DNA from: Spirochaetales bacterium
GTDB taxonomy: Bacteria > Spirochaetota > Spirochaetia > SZUA-6 > DRHE01
Length of the DNA stretch: 36,140 nt
NCBI GenBank assembly: GCA_030615505.1
Contig: JAUWZD010000042.1
Coordinates: 1-36,140, forward strand
Reading direction: 5' to 3'
Position 1 is the stretch's first letter. Each line of letters opens with the position of its first letter. This document shows, one piece after another, positions 7,687 through 17,449 of this stretch. A model generated the notes under the pieces. That model was not told the origin of the DNA. It did not search any database and saw only the letters and a list, made by a program, of their open reading frames with translations. The position numbers and the translations under genes are program-made.

Positions 7687-8899
7687 GCTTCCCTTTACAA
7701 TACGAATCAAAGCCTTCAGCCTTTATCTCTTCTTCCTCTTTCTTATCTACCTGGCCAGGAGCTATTTGGGCTTTATTTTTATTTTTTTCTTCTACATGGC
7801 CCTTTTTTTCCCCATCGGGTCTCTCCTCTATCTCTTAATCGCCGCAGCCCGGATTCGATATCATCAGGAGTTCAGCACCGAGCATCCTGTCAAGGGACAG
7901 ACAGTAACCTACAGGCTAACCCTGACTAATGAATCGCCTCTGCCCATTCCCTACCTCATAGTACATTTTAAACCTGTTAACCCTTTTATGGAGCGGATCA
8001 CGACAGATTTTTCTACCTACCTTGGCAGATACGGAATCACGGAGCGTAAGTATGAAATACAATTACCCTTTCGGGGAATCTATACAGTGGGGCTTGATAA
8101 TTTAGTATTTGAAGATCTGTTCCACCTGTTCAGGATTACACGCTCTGTGTGGTATAGAACTTTTTATGTGTATCCGCGCATACTCTACCTGAACCGGTTC
8201 CCCTATATACTTAAAGGCGGTACTCAAAAAACTCATGGAACCTTTCAGGGCACTGTGCCCGATCTGTCCCTGTTTACACAGCTTAAGGCTTATCGCAGCG
8301 GTGAGTCACTGCGTCACATCTGCTGGAAAAAGTTCGCCAGTACCGGAATCCCCTTTTTACGGGAGTACGAAATAACAACGGAACCGGGATTGACGATCTA
8401 TGTCGACTTAAGGCGAGGAACCCACATCGGCATTAATGCTCTCAAGATAGAGGATACTTCTATCGAAATCCTGGTAAGCCTTGTTAAGTATTTCTTAGAT
8501 CAAGGAATCAGAATAATAATCCGGGCGCCCGGAAGGAATTTATACAGCTTCACCGGCAATAACCGCATACAATTCAACGATTTTTATACTTCAACTTTCC
8601 AGCTACTCTTTCAAAAAACCATTTCGCCTGCAAAGCTCTACCGGGCGGATAGAAAGAGCGGATTCCAGTCCTCTTCTTCTTTATTTATCACTCATCTTAT
8701 GGACGCTGATCTATTTGCCTTTATAGAAGAATCTCTAGGTATGAAGAATACAATCTCGGTAATATTTAACCATGCCGGGTGCGAGGATCAAGATGTTGCC
8801 CTGCAATACTTTAACCGCCTGAGGGATCGAGGGGCAAAGATCCTGGTGGTTAGGGATTCTGATTCTATTGTTGAGGATCTTGGAGCAATACGTGCTTAG
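7676..8899 (+). CDS. DUF58 domain protein with N-terminal membrane hairpin
   Basis: The protein has about 407 residues from the preferred ATG at 7676 (an in-frame ATG at 7646 would add ten). Two hydrophobic segments near the N-terminus (FSLYLFFLFLIYLARSYL and IFIFFFYMALFFPIGSLLYL) anchor it. A beta-rich region follows, then the DUF58 core with LSLFTQLKAYRSGESLRHIC and the conserved WKKFASTG. DUF58 proteins are the standard partners of MoxR ATPases and carry a von-Willebrand-like fold. It overlaps moxR and the transglutaminase gene, so the three are translated together. Confidence 0.88.
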   Translation: MADKLPFTIRIKAFSLYLFFLFLIYLARSYLGFIFIFFFYMALFFPIGSLLYLLIAAARIRYHQEFSTEHPVKGQTVTYRLTLTNESPLPIPYLIVHFKPVNPFMERITTDFSTYLGRYGITERKYEIQLPFRGIYTVGLDNLVFEDLFHLFRITRSVWYRTFYVYPRILYLNRFPYILKGGTQKTHGTFQGTVPDLSLFTQLKAYRSGESLRHICWKKFASTGIPFLREYEITTEPGLTIYVDLRRGTHIGINALKIEDTSIEILVSLVKYFLDQGIRIIIRAPGRNLYSFTGNNRIQFNDFYTSTFQLLFQKTISPAKLYRADRKSGFQSSSSLFITHLMDADLFAFIEESLGMKNTISVIFNHAGCEDQDVALQYFNRLRDRGAKILVVRDSDSIVEDLGAIRA

Positions 8900-10925
8900 G
8901 ATTGCTTTAGCCTTTGTCATCTCCGCTATAGTCCCTCTTACTTTCAAATATATTCTTCATTCGGAAATCTCCATCTATCTTATCTTAGGACTCGTCTGGC
9001 TTAAAACAGCGGCCGGCCTGATATTTTACAGATCATCGGGAAGAGTAAAAGAAATTTTCCGAATCCTTTCCCCGGTGATTACACTGCTCTTTGCCGCCCT
9101 GATCCTCATAGGCCTGCTCATTACCCCCTTTTCAGCCTATAAAATCTGGTTTGAATCAGTGAAGGATAATACTCAGCGAGGCGTAGTATCGAATCTGTTC
9201 GTGCTCTTATTTGCTTTCTTCTCCTCAACCCTTAGTTTTTTTACAACTGACATTATCCTGCCCATTACCATACTCACCATGATTGTGAGCGGTCTTCTCA
9301 GTCTGGTCTACCAGACTAATCCCTTTTACATCGCCTTAACCGTTTCCCTGGCTGCTTTTATCCTATATCTTGCCCTCCGCTATACATGCCGGGGGAAGAG
9401 GGTGAGGAGCATAGGCACATATCTGTTGTTCTCTTTAATTATTGCATGTGCATCCTTTTTCCTTTCACTGCTGGGAGAAGCCAGGGGCAGCAGGATCATC
9501 GATCTGCGGATTCATCCGGACTTAAGGAAGGCGGTGGTAACGCTGTTTCCCCGATTTCCCATCCTTTACGGAGTTCCAGGTTTCGGCTTTTCCTTCAATG
9601 AGAAAAGACTGGGTGGAACACCTGTGCTTTCGGGTTCTCCAATATTTGAAGTTAAAGGTGAGCATACAGGAGCCCTATATTTAAGAACCAGGGTATTTGA
9701 ATATTACAACGGTAAATCCTGGAGTGTATGGAAAGACCGGAGCAGCAGTAATATTTCCGACTCAGGAGAGCTTTTTTCAACGGGCCATCCGGATCTGAGT
9801 AAAGAGGCTCTTAGTATTAAGCTCCTCATGGAATACTACCCGCTGCTTCCTCATACCCTGGATACCCGCAGCATTGTCCTGGGCAGTACAATTGAGGAAG
9901 CTCCCGAAGGCGATCTTGATTCAGCATTTATCTTTAGCACACCCATGCGATTTGGAGATACACTGGTTTTAAAGCGAGACCCTTTAAAGACTCAGCCGGT
10001 TTTAGAAGAACCGGGCATCTACCTGCAGATACCTGAGGGGTTTCCTCAAAAGATCATGGAACTGGCTGAAATCCTGGGCTCCGGTTATGAGGAGCCTGAA
10101 GGGCTGCTTCGGGCCATTGGCATGTTTTTAGCAACGAACTTCACTTATAACCTCAAAGATCGAGGCGCGGGGCTTACAGAAGATTTTGTAGAACACTTTT
10201 TGTTTAAACAGAAAGAGGGCTACTGTGTACATTTTGCCACTGCCTTCATTATGCTGGCCCGCTTAAACGGCATTCCCGCCCGCTATACAGTAGGATTCTT
10301 GCACTACCGTTCGGAGAGGGATGACTCAACCACCATCACAGGACTTTCAGCCCATGCCTGGCCTGAAGTCTGGCTTAAAGGGAAGGGCTGGACAACCTGG
10401 GAGGCAACGACAGCGGTTAATCCGGCTTATTACGATGAGCTGGGAGAGCAGTGGCTTTACGAATACGGGCTGCGAGAAAATACTAAAACCACCCGGCAGC
10501 TTGCGGCCATACTGGGCAGAAAACCTGTGCGCAGGGAATCAGCATTTGAATCCGGGAAGAAAGGCTTCTACTTGTATCCATTCCTTATCCTGCTTATCCT
10601 TGTTCCGCCATTCGTATTTTTAGGCCGCTACATCGTGATGATTTCACCTGCCCTTAAGAGAGACCGGGCTGCAGCTCTGAAAATACTGAAGCGGATAGTT
10701 CTGTCTTCAGCATTTAAGGATCTTTCCTCCCCGGAAAAGATCGGCTGGATTCAGTGGGCGGGAAAAGCTAAAGATGTAATGCCCCAGGCATCCGCAAAGG
10801 TCGAACGTATGCTTATTCTTATCCTACACATTATATACAGCAGTGCCGAAATACAGAAACGGGATATCCGCTTTCTATTTGGCTTTTTCATGAAGTACTG
10901 CAGGAAAAAGCTAAAAATAGCTTAA
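8892..10925 (+). CDS. Membrane-bound transglutaminase-like protein (TgpA type)
   Basis: The protein has about 677 residues. The N-terminal 190 residues hold some five membrane helices, a large periplasmic part follows, and one helix (FYLYPFLILLILVPPFVFLG) comes near the C-terminus. The transglutaminase core has the catalytic Cys at TGT 10224 (EGYCVHFATAF), His at CAT 10353 (AHAWPEVW) and the acid at GAG 10401 (TTWEAT), a Glu where many relatives have Asp. I place the start at GTG 8892 because GGAG sits six bases upstream; TTG 8868 is the longer option. The moxR-DUF58-transglutaminase trio is a recurring bacterial cluster. The exact substrate is unknown; peptide or cell-wall crosslinks are possible. 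Confidence 0.87.
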   Translation: MLRIALAFVISAIVPLTFKYILHSEISIYLILGLVWLKTAAGLIFYRSSGRVKEIFRILSPVITLLFAALILIGLLITPFSAYKIWFESVKDNTQRGVVSNLFVLLFAFFSSTLSFFTTDIILPITILTMIVSGLLSLVYQTNPFYIALTVSLAAFILYLALRYTCRGKRVRSIGTYLLFSLIIACASFFLSLLGEARGSRIIDLRIHPDLRKAVVTLFPRFPILYGVPGFGFSFNEKRLGGTPVLSGSPIFEVKGEHTGALYLRTRVFEYYNGKSWSVWKDRSSSNISDSGELFSTGHPDLSKEALSIKLLMEYYPLLPHTLDTRSIVLGSTIEEAPEGDLDSAFIFSTPMRFGDTLVLKRDPLKTQPVLEEPGIYLQIPEGFPQKIMELAEILGSGYEEPEGLLRAIGMFLATNFTYNLKDRGAGLTEDFVEHFLFKQKEGYCVHFATAFIMLARLNGIPARYTVGFLHYRSERDDSTTITGLSAHAWPEVWLKGKGWTTWEATTAVNPAYYDELGEQWLYEYGLRENTKTTRQLAAILGRKPVRRESAFESGKKGFYLYPFLILLILVPPFVFLGRYIVMISPALKRDRAAALKILKRIVLSSAFKDLSSPEKIGWIQWAGKAKDVMPQASAKVERMLILILHIIYSSAEIQKRDIRFLFGFFMKYCRKKLKIA

Positions 10926-10979
10926 GAGCGGAAGCTGCATTGAAATAATCCCGGAATAGGACTACCTTATATTAGGAAG

Positions 10980-13856
10980 ATGAAGCTTATACTGACTCTT
11001 TTACTTATAGGACCGGTTATTTTCGGATTTTCCTTGTCTGAAGAGGAGCTCTTTTCTGAGGCGGAGAATCATTATCGGGCCGGGAATTATCTCTTAGCTT
11101 TAGATATCTATGATGAATTTACGGCTAATTATCCCCTTTCAGACAGGGTACCTGATGCTCATTACAGGCGGGCTGTCTGTAATTTCCGTCTTAAGGATTA
11201 TATTGAAGCAATAGCAATATTTAATGAGATAGAAAAGAGATTCCACTCCACGCGTTATTATGATTATATCAGCTTCTGGAAGGGTATATCTTACTACAGA
11301 ACAAGCAATTATTTTGAATCCATAGATTCTTTAACTGTTTTTTTAAGCCGGGTGAGCGATCCGGAAATGACTCCGCAATCTCTCCTCTATAAGGGGCTGG
11401 CTGAGATTTACCTTAAGGATTATATAAATGCCTCAGCCAGTCTTGAGACCTTAATTAAAGAGTACCCGGATTCACCTCAGTCTGCCTATGGTCTTATCCT
11501 TCTGATCTATGCTTGCCTTAATGAAGAGGCTTACGATAAAATTCTTGATATTTCAGAAGATACTAATGCCGGGGATTTGCCTGATAAATGGCGTGATCGC
11601 TACAATCTCTACGTGGCTGAAGCGCTCTGGGAGAAAGGAAACTTAAGGGAATCAGAGATTATGTACCGGGAGCTCTTAGACAGCGATCCGGATATTGCCT
11701 CCATTGCATTCCGCAGATTATTTCAGGCAGCCCAAAAGAAGAAGAATCTCTCGGAGATGGAAAGCCTTATCCAACAGGCTGAACAGAGGCTGATTGAAGC
11801 TCCCGAAGTGCTTGAAGATCTCTGGGTAAGGGTGGGAATAGAGAGTTTTAAGCAGGGCAACCTGGAGCTGTCTGAATATTTTTTAACCAGGGTCTGGAAC
11901 CGGCCGGATAAACAGCATATCAGCCAGGCTGTGCCCCTCTATCTTGCTGAAATAATGATCAAAAATGATAAGCTTAAGGAAGCTGAACTAATTCTAGATG
12001 ATTATCTGTCTTTTAATCCACCAGATACAAGCTTTTCCCTGATGCGATTGGGGGATATCCGCATAATGATGGACGATTATGAAAGGGCGGATTCCAGTTA
12101 TGCCAGGTATATGGAGGAATATCCGGACTCAGAAAGATATACTGAAGCCGGCTATATGCGGGCTTACTCCCATTACCGACTGGGTAAATGGGATCCGGCT
12201 TTAGAGTTGTTGGCCCGTCTGATAGAGGATTCAGGCCTTAGTTTCAGGCAGGAGCTTATGCGCCTGGAGGTTATTATACACAAAAAATCCGGGAATCTTA
12301 GAGAAGCAGCCCGGCTTTTAAGAGAGTATAAAGCCTACTTTCCGCATGACCTTAGGACACGAATTGATTTTATTAAAACCCTGTTTGTTTTAAAGAGTTT
12401 CAGGGAGATCATAGAGGAGACGGATCTTCTCATTCAGGAATTTCCGGAGCTTCATGAACAGGACCTCTATGTCTATCTTATCAGCTATTACCTGCGCGGC
12501 CTTTCACAGATATCAGTTAAAAACTATGATGACGCACTGAGCTCTCTGTCTGTTATTAACCTTAAGCAGGCAGAAGCGGAAAATCTCTCCCTGATCCTGC
12601 CATATTCCCTATATTACCAGGCATGGGCTTTATATCGAAATAGAAGATACAGGGAGGCCCGCACAAGGCTTATCAGCCTTGTGGAGCAGTTTCCCACCCA
12701 TAGCCTTTTTCCCCAGGCTCTTTTTCTGGCTGGATGGTGCTCTTTTACCTTGAAGGAGTATAAGGCCGCTGTTCCATATTTTGCTCGATTGGCCAAGATG
12801 AACGGTAAAGATTCTGCCAAAGCCGCTTTCCTGCAGGGTAAGAGCCTGCTGAATATCAATGAGCTAAAAGAGGCCTCTATAGTTTTTCATAACCTGCTTC
12901 AGTACAATCCCTCCTCCTCCTTTGCCGATGATGCACTTTTTGAATATGCAGGTACCATGGCCGGGCTGGGAGAGACCGATAGAGCTGCTGCCAGTTACCG
13001 GGACTTAACCAGGCGTTATCCGGAAAGCCCTCTCACCGAAGAGGCCATGTACAAGCGGGGAGAAGTATATTGGGCGGTCGGAGATTTCAACAAGGCGAAG
13101 AATGCCTATTTTGAGTACCGCGGCCAATACCCAAAGGGGAGATTGGTTGATTCTGCATTGTACTGGGGAGGCCTATCAGCATTTGAGCTCGGTGAGAAGT
13201 TTGAAGCAGTACTGCATTGGGAAAAACTCATTGATATTTACCGTGAGAGTCCTTTCAGGGCGGATGCACTGAAAAGAACGGCGGATATGTATGCGGATAG
13301 GGGTGAATACCGAAAGGCTTTAAACATCTTGATTAGCATGATTAACGAGTACCCGGAGGAATCCCATGCAGCCGGGGTTGAAAACCGTGCGGATGAAATA
13401 CGCTATCTGCTTTTAGGCTTAAGTGACCGGGAGGCTGCTCTCTCAAGTATAATCGGCCGGGAGGGAGGTGCTGAGTCTGTAAAGGGAAGGGAGGCCATGA
13501 TCGAGCTGTCCCGGCTATATATTTTTGAGGGAAGTACCCGGATTGACTTAGCCTTTCAGATGCTCAGTAAGATTATAGAAAAGGATGATGTTAACACAGG
13601 CGCCCGGGCGCAGTATCTGATCGGGGAATATTATTATAGGAAAAGCGAGCTTATTCGAGCAGCCGGGGAGTTTCTAAAAGCCGCTTTTCTCAATCCGAAA
13701 GATCGCGATCTTATGGCGGCCTCAATGTTCAGGGCCGCGGAAATGATGCAGATTGCGGGTAAGCCTCGGGATGTCCGGGAGCTGGTGCAGAGGCTTGAAC
13801 AGCATTTTCCCGAATCCCAATGGACCGTTGAGGGTAAAAAATTACTGGAGGAATAA
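10980..13856 (+). CDS. Large periplasmic TPR-repeat protein
   Basis: The 958-residue protein starts with a signal peptide (MKLILTLLLIGPVIFGFSLS). The rest is built from tetratricopeptide-like helical pairs, visible as recurring A-x-Y-x-F and Y-P-x-S blocks such as EEYPDSERYTEAGYMRAYSH, RRYPESPLTEEAMYKRGEVY and NEYPEESHAAG. It resembles the YbgF/BamD/Tol-Pal-associated class of repeat scaffolds more than any enzyme. AGGAAG precedes the ATG. Its stop (TAA) shares a base with the ATG of the predicted barrel gene, so the two are strongly coupled; a scaffold or assembly factor for the barrel or TonB complex is the likely role (inference). Confidence 0.85.
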   Translation: MKLILTLLLIGPVIFGFSLSEEELFSEAENHYRAGNYLLALDIYDEFTANYPLSDRVPDAHYRRAVCNFRLKDYIEAIAIFNEIEKRFHSTRYYDYISFWKGISYYRTSNYFESIDSLTVFLSRVSDPEMTPQSLLYKGLAEIYLKDYINASASLETLIKEYPDSPQSAYGLILLIYACLNEEAYDKILDISEDTNAGDLPDKWRDRYNLYVAEALWEKGNLRESEIMYRELLDSDPDIASIAFRRLFQAAQKKKNLSEMESLIQQAEQRLIEAPEVLEDLWVRVGIESFKQGNLELSEYFLTRVWNRPDKQHISQAVPLYLAEIMIKNDKLKEAELILDDYLSFNPPDTSFSLMRLGDIRIMMDDYERADSSYARYMEEYPDSERYTEAGYMRAYSHYRLGKWDPALELLARLIEDSGLSFRQELMRLEVIIHKKSGNLREAARLLREYKAYFPHDLRTRIDFIKTLFVLKSFREIIEETDLLIQEFPELHEQDLYVYLISYYLRGLSQISVKNYDDALSSLSVINLKQAEAENLSLILPYSLYYQAWALYRNRRYREARTRLISLVEQFPTHSLFPQALFLAGWCSFTLKEYKAAVPYFARLAKMNGKDSAKAAFLQGKSLLNINELKEASIVFHNLLQYNPSSSFADDALFEYAGTMAGLGETDRAAASYRDLTRRYPESPLTEEAMYKRGEVYWAVGDFNKAKNAYFEYRGQYPKGRLVDSALYWGGLSAFELGEKFEAVLHWEKLIDIYRESPFRADALKRTADMYADRGEYRKALNILISMINEYPEESHAAGVENRADEIRYLLLGLSDREAALSSIIGREGGAESVKGREAMIELSRLYIFEGSTRIDLAFQMLSKIIEKDDVNTGARAQYLIGEYYYRKSELIRAAGEFLKAAFLNPKDRDLMAASMFRAAEMMQIAGKPRDVRELVQRLEQHFPESQWTVEGKKLLEE

Positions 13857-15430
13857 TGATTATTTCTGTTTTAATATTCTTCTTGGGTGTAATTCCTCTT
13901 TCAGCGGACCAGGCAGAGCCTGAAGAACCGGATATTATTCTGCCGGAGGTTATCCTTCTAATCGAGGACTTGAGCGTTGATATTATTGAAGCGGGGCTTC
14001 CCGGGGAAGATGAACTGCTTCCGCTTAAGCGTGAGATTCCTCTGCCTGAGAAAGAGGAGCTGCGCATCGAAGATCCGGTACTGCCTCCCGGCCTTACAGA
14101 ATCGGAGCCATTTCTAACAGCAGAACCTGACCGTTCTCTCTCAGCCGAAGCTGTATTGGGCGCCGGCAGTATGAATCATATTTACAGTATGATCTCTCTG
14201 TATAGGGCAGGTGAGGAGCCTCGATTTACACTGAAATTCTTGCATGAAATGCTGGATGGTTTTGCAGGTCATTCACCAGGGTCGGGATACAATTTTCGAA
14301 GGGACAGTCTGCAAGGCGGTGCAAAATTCCACTTAAAGGATCTGAAGCTTGAAGCCAGGGGGTCGGTAGAAGATATTGAACGCGGCTTACAACAGAATGG
14401 GCCGTTTTTTTCCAGGGTTTTTCGCCAGGGAGCGGCTGACATTGACCTTCTCTATCCATTTGGTGAGATATTCAGCCTGGGGGGGAGAGTAGAGACGTTT
14501 TTCTCATCATCCCTCCTTACCGGAGAAAATCCTGATCCTGATAGTGAAATAGTTATCTCCCCTGAGCTTTCTGCAAGGTTTGAATGGGAGAAGTTCTGGT
14601 TTGGTTTGAACAGCCGATATAAATATCGAAACCTCATGGAAGAAGAGGAGAATCCTCTCCATAGACTGGCTGTAAAAGGCCTGATGGGCCTGGAGTTTGG
14701 CAGCGACTTGAAACTGGAGGGAACCGGGGGCTGGTTCTATAATTCGCTTTTGGGAAGTTTGTTCCCCTTTGAGCTTGTTCTGTCGGGAACCCCTTTTTCA
14801 TCCTTTACCTTCCGGGCGAGCGGCGGCTACCGTGTTGATGAGCTTGATTTTCATCATATCTTAAGAGACTATCCTTTAGCAGGGCTCCCGGATACACTGC
14901 TTGATAATCACGGCTGGTTCGGTGATCTTGGGTTCAGTTTCAGTTTCATAAAGAATCTATCCTTTCAAACCCGGGCCGTTCTATCTTCAGGCTCAGCCAT
15001 GGTTGAACCGGATGGCCTTAATACGAAAACCGGGCTGTTTTCATTAGACCAGGAAGAAGGTATTCGGTTATCTGCGAGCGTCGGCATGAGGATGAACCTT
15101 TTAAATATATTGGGCTTAAGTGCCGGTTTGGAGAGTGAGCTATTGGAATATCCCGAGCTCATGCCGAGGCACCGGCTTAAGCTGGAGATGGATGTGGAAG
15201 AGATTTCCGGACGCTGGGGAGCAAGAAGTGCACTGCTGTTCAATTTGGATCATGATATCCTGATTCCTCTACTGGATATCAGCGGATACTATAAGATAAC
15301 CGATATTATTACCCTGATTGCTGAGTGTAATGATCTGCTTTATCCCTGTATCAAGGGCCCGCGGTATTCCTGGAACCCCTTTGAGGAACCCGGTTTACGG
15401 GCTACCTTTAAGATACAAATTAGACTATGA
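13856..15430 (+). CDS. Predicted outer-membrane beta-barrel protein, unknown function
   Basis: This 524-residue protein has a short signal peptide (MIISVLIFFLGVIPLSA). An unusual acidic, proline-rich segment follows at about 20-85, with hydrophobic patches such as PDIILPEVILLIEDLSVD. The remainder has alternating aromatic and small residues and frequent F-x-F/W turns, ending FKIQIRL, as expected for a beta-barrel. I do not recognise the family. The start overlaps the TPR gene stop (TAATG) and the exbB-like gene begins 16 bases after it. The context suggests the client or receptor of the ExbB-ExbD-TonB system, with the acidic segment as a candidate periplasmic contact region. Confidence 0.7.
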   Translation: MIISVLIFFLGVIPLSADQAEPEEPDIILPEVILLIEDLSVDIIEAGLPGEDELLPLKREIPLPEKEELRIEDPVLPPGLTESEPFLTAEPDRSLSAEAVLGAGSMNHIYSMISLYRAGEEPRFTLKFLHEMLDGFAGHSPGSGYNFRRDSLQGGAKFHLKDLKLEARGSVEDIERGLQQNGPFFSRVFRQGAADIDLLYPFGEIFSLGGRVETFFSSSLLTGENPDPDSEIVISPELSARFEWEKFWFGLNSRYKYRNLMEEEENPLHRLAVKGLMGLEFGSDLKLEGTGGWFYNSLLGSLFPFELVLSGTPFSSFTFRASGGYRVDELDFHHILRDYPLAGLPDTLLDNHGWFGDLGFSFSFIKNLSFQTRAVLSSGSAMVEPDGLNTKTGLFSLDQEEGIRLSASVGMRMNLLNILGLSAGLESELLEYPELMPRHRLKLEMDVEEISGRWGARSALLFNLDHDILIPLLDISGYYKITDIITLIAECNDLLYPCIKGPRYSWNPFEEPGLRATFKIQIRL

Positions 15431-15446
15431 CGGAGAAGGAGCGAGT

Positions 15447-16055
15447 ATGTTAGAGCTGATTCAAAAGGGCGGGATTATAATGATCTTCATCATTTTAGTT
15501 TCCCTGATAGCAACCATAATAATCATTGAGCGGCTCATCTATTTCCGCCGTATTCGTACGGATGAAGAGACCCTGATCAGCCGCCTGAAATCAACACTTC
15601 AGAAGGCTCATTTCGATGAGGCCCTATCTATCTGTGAGAATAACCCCTGTCCCATCACCAACCTGATGAAGGTGGGGATCGAACACCGCATCTACCCCAA
15701 GCATGTCGTTCGGGAGGCAATACTTGATGCGGCCAGCTTAGAGACACCGAGCCTGGAACGGTATCTCTCCGCTTTAGGGACTATAGCGCATATTGCGCCG
15801 CTGCTCGGACTTCTGGGAACCGTTACGGGCAATATACGCGCTTTCGGAGTGCTGGGAGCTTTTGGCGCTGTTGGGGATCCTGGACTTTTAGCCAAGGGAA
15901 TCTCTGAGGCCCTGATCACTACTGCGGCAGGCATTATTGTCTCAATTCCTGCCATCATCTTTTATAATTATCTTGTGAGTAAGGTTAACCATATGATACT
16001 TCGCATGGAAAACAGGGTTAATGAGCTGGTACGCTTATTAGGAGGAAAGGAGTAG
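15447..16055 (+). CDS. MotA/TolQ/ExbB proton channel protein
   Basis: The protein has 202 residues from ATG 15447, which has AAGGAG five bases upstream. The frame is open back to 15318, but that extension lies inside the barrel gene. The three-helix TolQ/ExbB topology is present: GGIIMIFIILVSLIATIIII at the N-terminus, then the conserved pore segment containing LGTIAHIAPLLGLLGTVTG, then the third helix (TTAAGIIVSIPAIIFYNYLV). It forms the proton-conducting stator with the ExbD-like protein in the inner membrane and powers the TonB-like protein encoded two genes downstream. Confidence 0.92.
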   Translation: MLELIQKGGIIMIFIILVSLIATIIIIERLIYFRRIRTDEETLISRLKSTLQKAHFDEALSICENNPCPITNLMKVGIEHRIYPKHVVREAILDAASLETPSLERYLSALGTIAHIAPLLGLLGTVTGNIRAFGVLGAFGAVGDPGLLAKGISEALITTAAGIIVSIPAIIFYNYLVSKVNHMILRMENRVNELVRLLGGKE

Positions 16056-16478
16056 ATGCGCTTTAAAAGACGTCTGACCACCATGTCCAATGTAAACCTC
16101 ATTCCCATGATCGATGTGGTATTTCAGCTTGTACTCTTTTTTATGGTTTCAACTACGTTTATAATTACTCCGGGGATCAGTCTGGTGCTTCCGACTTCAA
16201 GCACATCTGAACCGGTAATGATGAGCAGGCTTGTGATTACCGTAATTTCCAGGAATGAGGTATATTTAAACAAGCAGGAGTATAATCTTAAGGGGCTGGA
16301 TAAGAAGCTGGCTGAATTGACTGATGAAGAGCGGGAAGAGATTAAGACAGTAGTTTTAGAGGGAGACAGGGGAATCTCCTACAGCCTGATGATTGAGATC
16401 CTCGATGTTTTAAGACGCAACGGCTTTAAGGGAATAAATTTAAGGACTAAGGAACCATGGCGCACGATCGATTTCTGA
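16056..16478 (+). CDS. ExbD/TolR family stator protein
   Basis: This 140-residue protein starts immediately after the stop of the ExbB-like gene, with AGGAGGAAAGGAG upstream. A single N-terminal helix holds the family motif NLIPMIDVVFQLVLFFMV with the conserved protonatable Asp20. The periplasmic part ends in the usual small alpha/beta domain (VVLEGDRGISYSLMIEILDV, then GFKGINL). Together with the ExbB-like protein it should couple proton flow to movement of the TonB protein. Its end overlaps the tonB-like gene by 22 bases. Confidence 0.92.
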   Translation: MRFKRRLTTMSNVNLIPMIDVVFQLVLFFMVSTTFIITPGISLVLPTSSTSEPVMMSRLVITVISRNEVYLNKQEYNLKGLDKKLAELTDEEREEIKTVVLEGDRGISYSLMIEILDVLRRNGFKGINLRTKEPWRTIDF

Positions 16479-17341
16479 TCAGTCTTGGTCTTGCTTTAGT
16501 TATCCATCTTTTGTTATTTCTAATTTTACAGCTCATCGTAAAGCTGGAAGAATCTAGAATTCCGGAATACTCAGGGCCTCTGTTTGTACAGATAGAGGAA
16601 GTGCCTGTCATAACTCAATCAGTAAAAAGAGAGCCTCCTGTAATAGGAGAAGAAGAAAAGCCGCCGATTGGTGTGAAAGAGGATGTTGTGCAGAGACCCC
16701 TTCAGGAGTATGTGCCTGAGGAGCCTTCGGAGCCGGCACCTGGGGTTCAGGCAGTCCGGGATAAGGAGATCCCGTATAGAGAAGAGTTGTTTCAGCGGCC
16801 TTCAATAGAGGAGGTGTTCCGGAGAACACAGCCCCTTTCCGAGACCACGCCGTTAGCGGAGAGACAGCCCGATGAAACCTCCCTTCCTTTTCCCTCGTAT
16901 GAGGGACCTGAGGAACCTCTCGAAGAAGCAGGTGCTCCGGAGGAGGAGGCTATGCTCGACTTAGGAAGACTGGACAGCGCCATAGCGCGAAGGAACGGGA
17001 GCGCTGAATCTATCAAAGAGGATGAAGCCGCTCCTGCTGTGGAAGCAGGGGAGGGAATCGTCATTCAATGGGATGATCCGGCCGAGGGCAGGGAACCCAT
17101 CAGTATGCCCCGTCCTGATATCCCTGAATGGGTCAAAAGAAAGGGACTGCTTTTAACGGTTACTGTCTCCTTTATCCTTGCACCCCAGGGAATTCTGTCA
17201 GGGGTTACAGTGGAGGAGAGCTCCGGGTATACGGATGTTGATGAAGCAGTGCTTAATGCTGTAAGGCGCTGGAAGTTCATGCCCGTAGTCAGCACGCGGA
17301 ATGTCAGGGGGCGGGTTCCCTATGTTATAAGCCCCCGGTGA
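16457..17341 (+). CDS. TonB-family energy transducer
   Basis: The 294-residue protein has an N-terminal membrane helix (FLISLGLALVIHLLLFLILQ). A long Pro/Glu-rich spacer at about 35-215 crosses the periplasm. The C-terminal TonB domain is at about 225-294, with LTVTVSFILAPQGILSGVTV, DEAVLNAVRRWKFMPV and a final VPYVISPR. The highly acidic spacer, in place of the usual Pro-Lys repeats, is notable. The start overlaps the exbD-like gene. It completes an ExbB-ExbD-TonB set tied to the upstream barrel, TPR and MoxR genes. The 108 bases after it hold no gene and I see no clear terminator. Confidence 0.88.
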   Translation: MAHDRFLISLGLALVIHLLLFLILQLIVKLEESRIPEYSGPLFVQIEEVPVITQSVKREPPVIGEEEKPPIGVKEDVVQRPLQEYVPEEPSEPAPGVQAVRDKEIPYREELFQRPSIEEVFRRTQPLSETTPLAERQPDETSLPFPSYEGPEEPLEEAGAPEEEAMLDLGRLDSAIARRNGSAESIKEDEAAPAVEAGEGIVIQWDDPAEGREPISMPRPDIPEWVKRKGLLLTVTVSFILAPQGILSGVTVEESSGYTDVDEAVLNAVRRWKFMPVVSTRNVRGRVPYVISPR

Positions 17342-17449
17342 TGATTAAAGTGTTGATTTGACAGGCAAAAGAAATAGAATTCCGACAATTTGCCGATTTC
17401 TCGTTTATCCGCTCATTTGGTTTTGGTTTACTGTTACTTTTAGTTTCCT

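Noticed and set aside
15318-15446. Upstream extension of the ExbB/TolQ frame
   Set aside because: It overlaps the barrel gene, while ATG 15447 has AAGGAG at ideal spacing and the normal family N-terminus.
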